Below are positions 35,100-44,417 of a DNA stretch of 64,000 bases, in pieces. A model generated the notes under the pieces. It ran no database searches. It was not told the DNA's origin and saw only the letters and a program-made list of their open reading frames with translations. Position numbers and translations under genes: made by a program. Origin of the DNA: Alphaproteobacteria bacterium (GTDB taxonomy: Bacteria > Pseudomonadota > Alphaproteobacteria > Rhizobiales > Rhizobiaceae); the NCBI GenBank assembly GCA_024742485.1, contig JANSYK010000003.1:992001-1056000 (forward strand), written 5' to 3'. Every line of letters begins with the position of its first letter. The first letter of the stretch is position 1.

Positions 35100-36281
35100 C
35101 TAATCTGCCTCGACCGGCGTTGAGAGGGATTTGAGAAATTCCACCAAATCTGCGCGCTCCTGCTCTGTCAAATTCAGCGGTGCAAGGAGCGGGGTCGCAT
35201 CGCTGTGAATGCGATCCAGATCAATATTGGAATAGTGGTCTACAACTTCTTGCAAGGTTTTCAGGGACCCGTCATGCATATAGGGAGCAGTCTGAACGAG
35301 CTGTCTGAGGGACGGCACCTTGAATTGACCGAATGTTCGATGTGTTTGTGCCACCTGTGCAGTGGCCCATCCTGAGGCATTCTCAGGTGAGTCGTTGTGG
35401 CGACCAAGCAGGTTGTATGGCGAAGCCCGCAATTGCCTAATGCCCTCGAAACGTCCAGGGTCAACTCCACCCGGACCGGTGAAGTAGGGCACACCAGCAT
35501 CGTCAAACTCGTCGTTGGTAAACCGTGCACCAATGTGACACAGGTTGCACCTGCCGCGTCCCACAAACAGCGCAGCGCCACGTTGGGCCGATTCCGGATA
35601 ATCATTAGCCGCTTTGTAGTCTTCGCGTTCCAACGCGTCGCGAAAAATGTCAAACGAGGTGCGGCCGGTCGTGATCGTCTCTTGAAACGCTGCAAGTGAC
35701 TTTGCAGCATCCACAAGCAGATCAAGTGGATCACGGTCATTTGCCGACACGCCGAACGCCGTCTGGTAGAGCTCATTCAGGATTTGGTCTTCGCGAAGGA
35801 TTTTGGCGACCAGATCCGGCGTTGCACCCATCTCCCTACTGTCAAGCATGGGACCGATGCTGTGCGCCCAAAGAGTGTCATTGCGCCCATCCAAGCCAAA
35901 CCATCGGTTGCCTGAAACATTGAATAGAGATTGGGTGTTGCGATCCAATCGCTCAAGCCCGCCCGCCCGCGCCTTTCCATCGGTCCAGCCCAGTTTTGGA
36001 TCGTGACAGGTACTGCAGGCAATCTGTCGATTCGCAGAAAGTCTTGGATCAAAGAAGAGAAGTTCGCCGAGTTCAGCGGCCGACATGTTTCCTGAAACAC
36101 GGTTGCTCGCATCGACCCGTCGCGGCGGTGGCCAGGGTCCGTGGCGAATTATCCTGGCGATTTCATCATCGCGCAACAGAAGTTCACTTGATGTTTCGGC
36201 GGCCCTGCCGTTCGACGCCCAGTCACCCATGGTGACAAACACCAAAGCAGCCAATACCCAGACTCTGGTGGCGGACTTCAT
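35100..36281 (-). CDS. Di-haem cytochrome c peroxidase / MauG family protein
   Basis: 393 residues with a signal peptide (about 1-28). Two c-type haem sites, CSTCH (89-93) and CNLCH (245-249), stand in the spacing of bacterial di-haem peroxidases. FFDPRLSANRQIACSTC and SLRQLVQTAPYMHDGS are family hallmarks. It acts in the periplasm, either reducing H2O2 or oxidising a protein partner as MauG does. Its ATG overlaps the upstream YtkA-like gene by 4 bp, and that gene overlaps an amidohydrolase gene by 4 bp, so the three form one operon and may share one job. Confidence 0.85.
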   Translation of the reverse strand: MKSATRVWVLAALVFVTMGDWASNGRAAETSSELLLRDDEIARIIRHGPWPPPRRVDASNRVSGNMSAAELGELLFFDPRLSANRQIACSTCHDPKLGWTDGKARAGGLERLDRNTQSLFNVSGNRWFGLDGRNDTLWAHSIGPMLDSREMGATPDLVAKILREDQILNELYQTAFGVSANDRDPLDLLVDAAKSLAAFQETITTGRTSFDIFRDALEREDYKAANDYPESAQRGAALFVGRGRCNLCHIGARFTNDEFDDAGVPYFTGPGGVDPGRFEGIRQLRASPYNLLGRHNDSPENASGWATAQVAQTHRTFGQFKVPSLRQLVQTAPYMHDGSLKTLQEVVDHYSNIDLDRIHSDATPLLAPLNLTEQERADLVEFLKSLSTPVEAD

Positions 36282-36694
36282 TGAAGAGTGACTTCGTAGA
36301 TGAAGCGATGAGGCTCATTGTTTTCGAAAGCGGTGACCACGAGGCGCCACACGCCAGGCATGTGAAACAGGAGATTCTTGACCTCGAAGCTGTGCCGATC
36401 AGCCCGAGATATCTCTGGCTCATAGTTCATGCCATGCTTGTGCGCGGGCATGGTGGCATCCACCGTTATTCGGTCAGGAAGGTCGCCCGACCGGGAACAG
36501 ATGGTGACACGTGCATCAAACGGCGCATTCAGCGGAACTTGTGACGGCTCAAGCCGGATTTGCATGGACCAGGGCGCATCGGGGGGGAGGGACATTGGAA
36601 GCCCGGTTTTCGAATCACACTTCGCTTCGGCCAACGCGGGAAAACCGTAGCCGCCGCCACCCAATAACACCAAGAGCAGCAGGAACCTTTTCAT
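36278..36694 (-). CDS. YtkA/FixH-like periplasmic protein
   Basis: 138 residues with a signal peptide (about 1-24). The rest is a small beta-sandwich of the FixH/YtkA type (ITVDATMPAHKHGMNYEP; HMPGVWRLVVTAF). The His/Met-rich MPAHKHGM stretch could bind copper, as in related periplasmic proteins. It overlaps both neighbours by 4 bp. A partner or metal role with the di-haem protein is inference. Confidence 0.68.
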   Translation of the reverse strand: MKRFLLLLVLLGGGGYGFPALAEAKCDSKTGLPMSLPPDAPWSMQIRLEPSQVPLNAPFDARVTICSRSGDLPDRITVDATMPAHKHGMNYEPEISRADRHSFEVKNLLFHMPGVWRLVVTAFENNEPHRFIYEVTLQ

Positions 36695-37515
36695 TCTGAT
36701 TGCCTTGCCGTAACCCTTTTGATCATGTCTTCTGCATTGCGGTAGGCCAGCTTTTCAACCAGCGCCTCAGGCAAGCTGGCTATCCATTCACGGCTGAAAT
36801 TCGCGTGGTCTTCAACGTAGTACCATCGCTCGGGAGCGAAAGTGTCCGTGCCGACCATGAATCTTTCCGGAAAAGCGCTAAAGACCGATAGCCAGTCCGC
36901 GGCCACCTTTCCGCCTCTCGACTGATCGCTGCGAAATGCCAGGTCGGCCCACAGATTTTCGTGTCTTTCCAACACTTTGCGCACCTCTTCCGGGCGATCA
37001 AAACCGGAGTGCGCCCACAGCACCAGCGCATCCGGGTAGGATTCGAAAATCAGGTCTATCGCTTCTGCGTCAGAATGGGCATGAAGCAGCAGGTTGTGCT
37101 CTTTCGCCAGGGCTATGATCCGCTGGAGGACGGGTGTGTTGATATCGTCGCCATAGGCATGAAACTCGCCGATGGCAAAATACTTGTTCTTGGCCAGATT
37201 GTCCTCAACATAGTCAATGACTGTCGGATCGTGCATCCATGAGGAAATCTCTCCGCGTCTGCGATACGGGCGCAGTGACGGAACGATGAGGTCGGGAGCT
37301 GCCTCAAACAGCAATTGCGTCCCATTGTCATCCGAACTTGAAACGAGTGCCTTGCTCAAGCCTGCCGCCCTCAGGACCTTGATGGCTTCTTCCGGCGGGA
37401 CGAGTCTCACCGCATCATGGCTGTAGTGAATATGAGCATCAAAAATCGGCAGCTCTTCCGCATGCGCAGTTCGCACAACAAAGGCAACGGCGAGAAAACA
37501 CAATATTCGAAGCAT
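36691..37515 (-). CDS. Secreted amidohydrolase-family TIM-barrel protein
   Basis: 274 residues with a signal peptide (about 1-19, ending AHAEE). The metal motif FDAHIHYS (26-33), His in LHAHSDAE, ALVLWAHSG and the late VGTDTF match amidohydrolase-related (PF04909-type) enzymes. It is the promoter-proximal gene of the three-gene operon with YtkA-like and di-haem proteins. Substrate unknown. Confidence 0.78.
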   Translation of the reverse strand: MLRILCFLAVAFVVRTAHAEELPIFDAHIHYSHDAVRLVPPEEAIKVLRAAGLSKALVSSSDDNGTQLLFEAAPDLIVPSLRPYRRRGEISSWMHDPTVIDYVEDNLAKNKYFAIGEFHAYGDDINTPVLQRIIALAKEHNLLLHAHSDAEAIDLIFESYPDALVLWAHSGFDRPEEVRKVLERHENLWADLAFRSDQSRGGKVAADWLSVFSAFPERFMVGTDTFAPERWYYVEDHANFSREWIASLPEALVEKLAYRNAEDMIKRVTARQSE

Positions 37516-38167
37516 GTTCAGTCCTGTCTTGTGGGAGGTCTAACCCAAACGGCAATCGGTAACGCGGGTATACTGGCGGAAAAGGAAGGGTTTTAAAAGT
37601 CGCAAACTGGTCCTTCCGGTCAGAACGGATGTCTCACAGATCAATACGAGGATTGATCAAGGATGGATCAGCTTCGGCGTGCCGGTATTCATGTTTTCGA
37701 CCGCCGGATCAAACGCTTGGCGAGACAAGGCGACCGCAATAATTCAATATTGATTTCCGCCAGATTCAACCCGGTCGCGCCAAAGCACAACGGGATCTGA
37801 GAGGTTGCCTCATCTAGCAGCCTGATCAGTCAGAGAGGCCAGCATTGCCACTTCGTTGCCGGACCGCCCGCCAGAGAAACAAACCGTCCGTTTCTCCGCC
37901 ATGCGGGGTTCGCTGCCATCAATCAGCAAGACAAGGTGCTCCATATCTCCCCAGACAGGCGTTATCACTGAGGAAGTGATTGGTGCCCTGCGAAGCAATC
38001 TGTTGCGGGCTGTCGCTGACGAACAGGCCCGCGGCACTCTTTCCCCCACCGGTTTCATATCCGCGCGAACGTCTGGCTGTATCTGCAACGCCAAACCACT
38101 TCAGCTTTACCTTTGCCCAATTTGTGGTGCAGACTTGGACCGGGATTGTTCATGATGGAACCGGGTC
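37516..38167. other. Gene-free stretch
   Basis: 652 bp between divergently oriented genes. It should hold the promoter of the amidohydrolase operon on its left. Short overlapping ORFs on both strands at 37810-38155 have no recognisable motif, signal or ribosome site. I see no tRNA, repeat or convincing gene. Confidence 0.5.
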
Positions 38168-39742
38168 GTGGTTGCCAGAAAAAAGCCAGCTGCATCGGCC
38201 CCCAAAGCCGACAGGAAAAACAAACAGGCCGTTCTGATCATCCATGGCATGGGTGAACAGGTGCCGATGCAAACGTTGCGCGGGTTTGTCGACGCCACAT
38301 GGGTCAGCGATGAGAGTGTCATCCCACGCAATCGGCCAGACTCGAATGATGGGCAGCCCCGTGTGGACAATCCGGTTTGGGATAAGCCGGATCGACGCAA
38401 TCGCAGCTTCGAACTTCGCCGGATCACAACCGAACGGGCCAGCGATGGTCGGCGCACCGATTTCTACGAGTTCTACTGGGCACATCTGATGCATGGAACC
38501 ACCTGGGAACATCTCAAGGCGTGGTTCGCAGATTTGCTCCTTCGCAGGCCCCGTCATGTGCCGGGCGGGGTTTTTCCGGCCTGGATTGCCTTGTGGATCG
38601 TGACATTCATCGTGGTGGCCACAATGCTGTTTGCACTGCTTCCCATCGCGGATATCCGGCAGTGTCTGGCAGGGGAGTGCGACGAGAGCGCCTGTAACGC
38701 GGCCAGTTTGTGTTGGAGCTGGGTTATGCCAGTGCTCGGAGCGATTGGCTCGCTGGCGCTTGGAGCATTCGTCAACACGGTTTTGTTGAAATATTTCGGG
38801 GACGTTGCACGTTACGTGAAAGCGTCGCCGCCGAATGTGGCGCGCCGCCAGGAAATCCGAGAGAAAGGCGTTGAACTCCTCGAGACGCTGATGGGGGTCC
38901 GTGATTTTGATCCGGCCGCCCGAAAACCCGGCACACCGTATCCGAAATGGGATACGGAATATGATCGCATCATCGTCGTCGGCCATTCACTGGGGGCGGT
39001 GATTGCCTATGACATGCTCAAATACAGCTTTGCCCGGGTAAATCGCTATCTGAACAAGGGACCGGCAGGTCGCAGGAAACAGCCGCATCGCCACCGTCTC
39101 GAAATGTTGCTTCAGGAGGCCATTGGAACATCAGGATCACTGGATATCGGCGAATATCGCCGGTTGCAAAAGCTCAGCTGGGAAGAGCTGAAAGAGCAGG
39201 GGAGCCCATGGATCGTCAGTGATTTCATCACCATCGGTTCGCCGTTGACCCACGCTGAATTCCTGTTGGCCGATGGCCAGGATGATTAGCGCGATCAGCA
39301 GGAAAAACGCATTCTGCCGACCTGTCCGCCAATGCTCGAATGGGACCAGAAAACCAAGCAAAGGCACTTCAGCTACCGGCCCTCTGAAAGTGGAACCGCC
39401 GGCGGAGAGTATTTTCGCTATCCGCACCACGCAGCGCATTTCGCCTTTACACGCTGGACCAATCTCTACTCCACCGGCAAGAACATTTTATGGGGTGATC
39501 TGATTTCCGGGCCTGTTTCCGGGCACTTTGATCTGTCGACGCCGGTCGCCAGACTGGCCGGAATTCAAGACATTGCGGTCCTGCCGGAGCGGGACTCTGA
39601 ACAAAAGGCCAAGGGAAAGGTGCCATTTTTCACCCATACGAAATACTGGAAAATGAACGTGCGAACCGGGTCCAATGACAGTTGGGCCGTCCCCTATCAC
39701 ATTCACCAGCTTCGAAATGTTCTGAACTTGCTGGAAAGGTAA
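38168..39742 (+). pseudogene. Alpha/beta-hydrolase-like membrane protein split by an in-frame TAG
   Basis: The reading frame starts at GTG 38168 and runs 373 codons to a TAG at 39287-39289. It then stays open in the same frame for another 150 codons to 39742 (525 codons in all). The first part has VLIIHGMGEQVP near the N-terminus, a membrane pair around residues 135-210 and the nucleophile elbow VVGHSLGAVIAYDML. The part after the stop (RDQQEKRILPTCPP onward) continues smoothly as the rest of the protein. One base change such as TTG to TAG explains it. Alternatives are a sequencing error, readthrough, or a shortened but working protein lacking the C-terminal 150 residues, including a possible catalytic His. 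Confidence 0.72.
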
Positions 39743-39761
39743 CCGGGAGAACCAGCCCGAT

Positions 39762-40370
39762 CTATCCATCGTTCAGGAAACCTACGGCCAGTGTCTGTTC
39801 AAGATCAGCCAGCACCTGGAAAAAGGTTTCATCATCGCAGATCAAGCCATCGTGGCGCAGGGATATGAGACCATGCAGCGCTGCCCAGAACACATTGTTC
39901 AGCCGTTCCGGTTCCATGGATATCCGGCCTTCATCCCACGCGCGCTGCATCAGACTGCGTGAAACGGCGTTGTTTTCCGCGACCGCCTCGGCCATGGCGT
40001 CCGACGGTTTTGCATTGATCTTGGCGGGATTGAATATCAAAGCATAGAGATTGGGGTTTTGCAGGCCGAACCGAACGTAGGTCTCGCCGGCCATCCGTAG
40101 CTGCTCGATCGGTCCTTTGGCCGACGCTTCCAACACCGCCTGTGAACTCGATGCTGTCAATTGCCGGATGCCGGCCACGCACATGGCATCGACAAGGGCA
40201 GCCTTGTCCTTGAAATAGAGATAGGGTGTCTGCCGGCTGACACCCGTACCTTCGGCCAGACGCCTAAGGGTCAGGCCGGTGATGCCGTCGACTTCCAGAA
40301 TCGTAAGAGCCGCAGCAACCAGTTCGTCACGCCGCTGCTCGATGTCTTCATTGGAAAGTGGTTTCGCCAT
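39762..40370 (-). CDS. TetR-family transcriptional regulator
   Basis: 202 residues. The HTH is TLRRLAEGTGVSRQTPYLYF (about 33-52), followed by a helical ligand domain. It is divergent from a MATE efflux gene, with a tandem palindrome at 40397-40426 directly upstream of its ATG. It therefore probably represses itself and the pump. The start is ATG 40370; a GTG one codon earlier is possible. Confidence 0.87.
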   Translation of the reverse strand: MAKPLSNEDIEQRRDELVAAALTILEVDGITGLTLRRLAEGTGVSRQTPYLYFKDKAALVDAMCVAGIRQLTASSSQAVLEASAKGPIEQLRMAGETYVRFGLQNPNLYALIFNPAKINAKPSDAMAEAVAENNAVSRSLMQRAWDEGRISMEPERLNNVFWAALHGLISLRHDGLICDDETFFQVLADLEQTLAVGFLNDG

Positions 40371-40396
40371 CACATTTCTTCATTTCGAGATTCTAC

Positions 40397-40426
40397 AATT
40401 GACAATGTCAATTGACAGTGTCAATT
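40397..40426. promoter_or_regulatory. Tandem TetR-type operator
   Basis: Two adjacent 13-bp palindromes, TTGACAATGTCAA (40399-40411) and TTGACAGTGTCAA (40412-40424), differ only at the centre and are flanked by AA and TT. TTGACA also looks like a -35 box, so binding would block promoter access. It sits 26 bp upstream of tetR and 122 bp upstream of the MATE gene. Confidence 0.75.
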
Positions 40427-40548
40427 ACCGTATATGAGTTCCAGCGCGATCGCAAGATCAATCGCGCGGACGAGGCTGCAGGCTGCCCATCACGCTAACG
40501 CTCCGAAAGGCGCAAGCGCCTGATGCAATTGAATTTGAGGCGGATACG

Positions 40549-41988
40549 ATGAGCAATGAAGACATCATGGAACCCGGTGCAATCGGTTCTCCGCCCGAGA
40601 AAGATCGGGACAATGTCTATTTGAAGGGATCATTGCCCGTAGTCTTTGCCAAGACAGCCGCGCCGATCATCGTCGTCATGCTGGTGAACGGTCTCTTCAA
40701 TCTGGTGGATGCCTGGTTTCTGGGCGTCTATGTCGGTGCAGAGGCCCTGACTGCCGTTACCCTGATGTTCCCGTTGTTCATGATGATAATCGCCATGTCC
40801 ACGGTTGTTTCCAACGGCTTCTCGTCGGTGATGGCCCGGCTCCTTGGGGCAGGAAAGAACAGCCGAATTCTGGGCAATGCATTTGCGGGGGCATTGCTCC
40901 TGTCACTGATATTCTGCGCCATCCTCACGGCCGGATTCGCCCTGGTCGGATCGACGCTGGTTGATCTTGTCGCCCGAGGCTCCACCAGCCTTTCCCATAT
41001 GGGTTATGTCTACATTTCCATCCTGGTTTTCCTGTCGCCGATTTCCTTTACGCAGGCCCTTTTTTCAGATCTGCTGCGTGCCGAGGGACGTGTGGCGTTC
41101 ATGACCATTGCGGCCTTGTCGACCGTGTTTCTCAATATGGTGTTCAACTATGTGTTGATCGCCCAATTGGGGTGGGGTGTTGCCGGTTCGGCCTACGGGA
41201 CCATTGCGGCCCAGGCGATGGCCCTGCTTGCCATTCTGGTCTATCGACTGATGAGCCCCTCAACATTGAGTTTCGCTGCCCTGAAATTTGCCAGCATGCG
41301 GGGCCATTGGAAAGATTATCTGGCTCTCGGCGTGCCCCCCAGCCTTGGTTATCTGGGAGTCTCTCTTTCGTCAGCAGCCGTCATCTACGGCTTGCAGCTT
41401 TGGAGCGGTGACAGTTATGAGGCCACCGTCGCAGCCTATGGAATCACCACCCGATTGATGACGTTCTTCTTCTTGCCGCTGCTGGGACTTTCCATGGCTT
41501 TCCAGACTGTGGTGGGCAACAATTTCGGTGCGCGCGACTGGCAACGTACGGATGCCAGTCTTCGGCTCGCCCTTATGTTGTCATTTGTTTACTGCGTCGT
41601 GGCGGAAGTTGCCTTCCTCGTTTTTGCCGACGTCATCAGCTATGGATTTGTTGACGATGCCGCCATCGCTTTGGAAACGGGACGTATCCTGCCGTTCATG
41701 GTGATCCTGTTTTTCCTGTTCGGTCCCAGCATGATGTTGGCCAGCTACTTCCAGGCAACCGGCGATGCCGGTCGCTCGGCAATGCTCAATCTGTCCCGCA
41801 CCTATGCGTTCGGACTGCCCCTCACATTCGCCTTGCCGTTTCTGTTTGGCGAAATCGGAATCTGGATCGCCGGCCCCATTGCCGAAACGCTCATGCTGGC
41901 TGTTGCGCTCATCCTGCTCTATCGCATCAAACAGGGGCAGGGCCTTCGTTGGGGGCTGTTTCGCCATGACGGCCTCGTAGCAACGTAA
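40549..41988 (+). CDS. MATE-family multidrug efflux transporter
   Basis: 479 residues, 12 membrane segments in two homologous halves (ALTAVTLMFPLFMMIIAMST in the first; YGITTRLMTFFFLPLLGLSM in the second). It exports organic cations or drugs using Na+ or H+. GAGGCGG precedes the ATG. Regulation by the divergent TetR protein is expected from the operator between them. The substrate is unknown. Confidence 0.89.
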   Translation: MSNEDIMEPGAIGSPPEKDRDNVYLKGSLPVVFAKTAAPIIVVMLVNGLFNLVDAWFLGVYVGAEALTAVTLMFPLFMMIIAMSTVVSNGFSSVMARLLGAGKNSRILGNAFAGALLLSLIFCAILTAGFALVGSTLVDLVARGSTSLSHMGYVYISILVFLSPISFTQALFSDLLRAEGRVAFMTIAALSTVFLNMVFNYVLIAQLGWGVAGSAYGTIAAQAMALLAILVYRLMSPSTLSFAALKFASMRGHWKDYLALGVPPSLGYLGVSLSSAAVIYGLQLWSGDSYEATVAAYGITTRLMTFFFLPLLGLSMAFQTVVGNNFGARDWQRTDASLRLALMLSFVYCVVAEVAFLVFADVISYGFVDDAAIALETGRILPFMVILFFLFGPSMMLASYFQATGDAGRSAMLNLSRTYAFGLPLTFALPFLFGEIGIWIAGPIAETLMLAVALILLYRIKQGQGLRWGLFRHDGLVAT

Positions 41989-42007
41989 ACAGCACCTGGC
42001 GTCATCG

Positions 42008-44158
42008 TCAGATCGGCAACAGAAATGTGCGGGCCGTCCGCCATATCCCTCTGAACAATCCCCGGTTCACGCGAATTTGGCTGGTGTCATAGATAATCCG
42101 GTCGTTCTTTCGCGATTTGCGGATGCTGCAACCGCTGAAGAAAGTGTCGACGATCGTCAGTGATGAAACGACATTGTATTCATTGTTCTTGTTCCAGGCG
42201 ACAAGGCCAGTGGCGTTCAGCGCGCCGCCGGCCTTTGCTTCGCGTCCCGAAATCGGTGCCGAGCGTGTCTGCATGATGATCGCCCCGGGACCGATGGCAT
42301 AGTGATAAATCACTTTGCCGAATATCAGTGATGACAAGCGCAAGCTGATCTTGCTGGCGATCCTGGTTTCCGAAGACATGGCAATGAAATCCCGAAAGTT
42401 GATCACCACTTCTTCCCCCTCTTTCAGGTCCCAGTAGACCAGCTCGGCAGGCGCATCGACTTTCAGGTTGCAGGCCTCCTGGTATTCTTCGGTCGTGTCG
42501 ATGAAGCAGAGGACATAGGTGCCCGTTATGAGGCGTGCAAAGGGAACGCGGTGCCAGTGTGGGAGCCGCTTCCGCTCGACGACATTGATCCCGATCGCAC
42601 TGTCCTTTGCATAGAATTTTCGCCGGCTGTTGTTTGCGATCGCAAATGAGTCACCAAGTTTACGGGTTCGGCCCGTGTCGGATGCGGCGGCGGATTGGTC
42701 GGAAAGCGGTTTGAAGCTGTTGTCCGCGTAAAGGACCCGGGCAAAGACCACCAGGTAGCTCTTGAACAGAACAAGTATGGCGTAGAGCGTAAGCCCGTAG
42801 CCCAAGATGGTGAGTGTCAGAACAACCTGATGCAATGCGATTTTGCTGTTTGTTTCCAATATGCCCAGCGTTCGTGTTGCTTCGGCGCTGAGCGCATCGG
42901 CGTAGGCGTCTCCCTTTCTCTCATGTGGCTCGAATGTCGCGTCCATCTTTCTCTCAAACGCATCCAATTGCTGTTTCTTTGCGCGTTTGTAGGCTGAATT
43001 CATCATGCTTTTGATGCCGTTGCTCAGATGGCATGGCAGATCCAGAATCCCGCATCGGCTTGGTGAGGTTCCGGGAAATCTCTCCGGGAGCGCCTCATCG
43101 AGAGACTGGCGTGCCGATTTTCGCGTGTCGTGCAAATTCTTCTTGATGTCCGAATTGAGCTTGTCGATGTTTCTGCGCGTGTTGATGTCCAGCCTTCGAG
43201 ATGACTGTGAAATAATCTGATTAAGAACCGTTTCGATCGAGCAGTTTTCGTCCTGGATACCGCGCAATGCTCGCCACATTGAGCATTCAATCGGTATTTC
43301 CGGTTTGAGAAGGAGATTGACGACGGCGGGTTTGACGTGATCCCGATAGACCCACTCGTAGAACCCGGTCGCCACGAAAAAAAGGATAAACATCGGCCAC
43401 CACAGTTTGAACCCGCGGAGCAGAGCGGGGCGGATCACACCGCGAAATCTTGCTCGAAACCCACGATTTTGTTCTGCGATCAGGATCAGTGAGCGGCAAA
43501 GGAAGACGGCCAGAACAGACAGGAACAGGCCGGTGGTTGACGGAACATAATTGCGCAGCAGGATGCCAAAGAAGGTAAAATCCGAACCGAGCTGTCCCAG
43601 CACACAATCCACGAATGCCAGCGTACACAGCGGCAGGAAATACCCGTCCGTCAGCATGCCTACCCAGCAGAAGTAGACTGCAGACAGCATGACGAAGCCG
43701 GAATAGGATGCGCTGTAAATCTGAAACAGGGCAGCAGAGGGCAACCCCAAAGCATCATCTGTATGGCCGGTGCCGGATATGATCCGGTCAAGGGAAAAGG
43801 CAAACAGGGCCATCAGGGGCAGGAGGGCGACAATATCCTGAAGTCGCCGGGACGTGATCACGCCGGCAAGTCCCAGCAACAGCAAAATGGTCGCGACCGG
43901 GGCGCTGAAATGGGGGTAGACGGACATCAGGTTGATCAGCGTATTGGCTGATTCCATCGCCTGGATTTCCGTATCGCCGGGCTGCGGTCCGGAAACGAAC
44001 CGAAAGGCGTCGAGATAAATCATGTTCGAGGAGACGAATGGTAGCCAAGACAAGAAGACGATCGGCCAGAACAGCCGGATGACGACCGGGCGAAGCCGAA
44101 CAATCATGCCGGATTGCTGTCCTGCCTCGGTATCCAAATTGCTGCTAGACACAGACAT
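42008..44158 (-). CDS. Large membrane protein of unknown function
   Basis: 716 residues from the ATG at MSVSSSNL; an upstream start at 44332 would add 58 low-complexity residues. About seven N-terminal membrane segments (residues 25-280) precede a long charged, partly coiled region (about 310-480, NIDKLNSDIKKNLHDTRKSA), another membrane segment near 500 and a soluble C-terminal beta-rich domain (VYWDLKEGEEVVINFRDFI; YHYAIGPGAIIM). The C-terminal domain vaguely resembles AIM24-type beta barrels, which is only a guess. No family is recognised. It stands between convergent MATE and divergent kdgK-like genes. Confidence 0.7.
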   Translation of the reverse strand: MSVSSSNLDTEAGQQSGMIVRLRPVVIRLFWPIVFLSWLPFVSSNMIYLDAFRFVSGPQPGDTEIQAMESANTLINLMSVYPHFSAPVATILLLLGLAGVITSRRLQDIVALLPLMALFAFSLDRIISGTGHTDDALGLPSAALFQIYSASYSGFVMLSAVYFCWVGMLTDGYFLPLCTLAFVDCVLGQLGSDFTFFGILLRNYVPSTTGLFLSVLAVFLCRSLILIAEQNRGFRARFRGVIRPALLRGFKLWWPMFILFFVATGFYEWVYRDHVKPAVVNLLLKPEIPIECSMWRALRGIQDENCSIETVLNQIISQSSRRLDINTRRNIDKLNSDIKKNLHDTRKSARQSLDEALPERFPGTSPSRCGILDLPCHLSNGIKSMMNSAYKRAKKQQLDAFERKMDATFEPHERKGDAYADALSAEATRTLGILETNSKIALHQVVLTLTILGYGLTLYAILVLFKSYLVVFARVLYADNSFKPLSDQSAAASDTGRTRKLGDSFAIANNSRRKFYAKDSAIGINVVERKRLPHWHRVPFARLITGTYVLCFIDTTEEYQEACNLKVDAPAELVYWDLKEGEEVVINFRDFIAMSSETRIASKISLRLSSLIFGKVIYHYAIGPGAIIMQTRSAPISGREAKAGGALNATGLVAWNKNNEYNVVSSLTIVDTFFSGCSIRKSRKNDRIIYDTSQIRVNRGLFRGIWRTARTFLLPI

Positions 44159-44417
44159 GACCTCGATAACCAAACACTGAGAGCGCCCGCGCCGGCGCAA
44201 TTGACAATTGCCTACCGTAGCGGATTGTCCGCTGCGCACCACTCGTGAAGATTGCAACGGCGAATTTGGTTTAACAATTGGTTTGGGTGTGATCGGTGAG
44301 TCGATCGAGCGGATTCGCGTCGGTCTCGTCATCCAAGGGGCTCGGTTTTGACAATACGGGCTGACCTGCTATCGGTGCGCGCGATTCAGAATTGAAGTCA
44401 GGGAAGGGCCCGAACAG

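Noticed and set aside
37810-38155. Overlapping ORFs on both strands (94 and 99 codons)
   Set aside because: No ribosome site, family motif or neighbour logic; frames mirror each other, so treated as non-coding.
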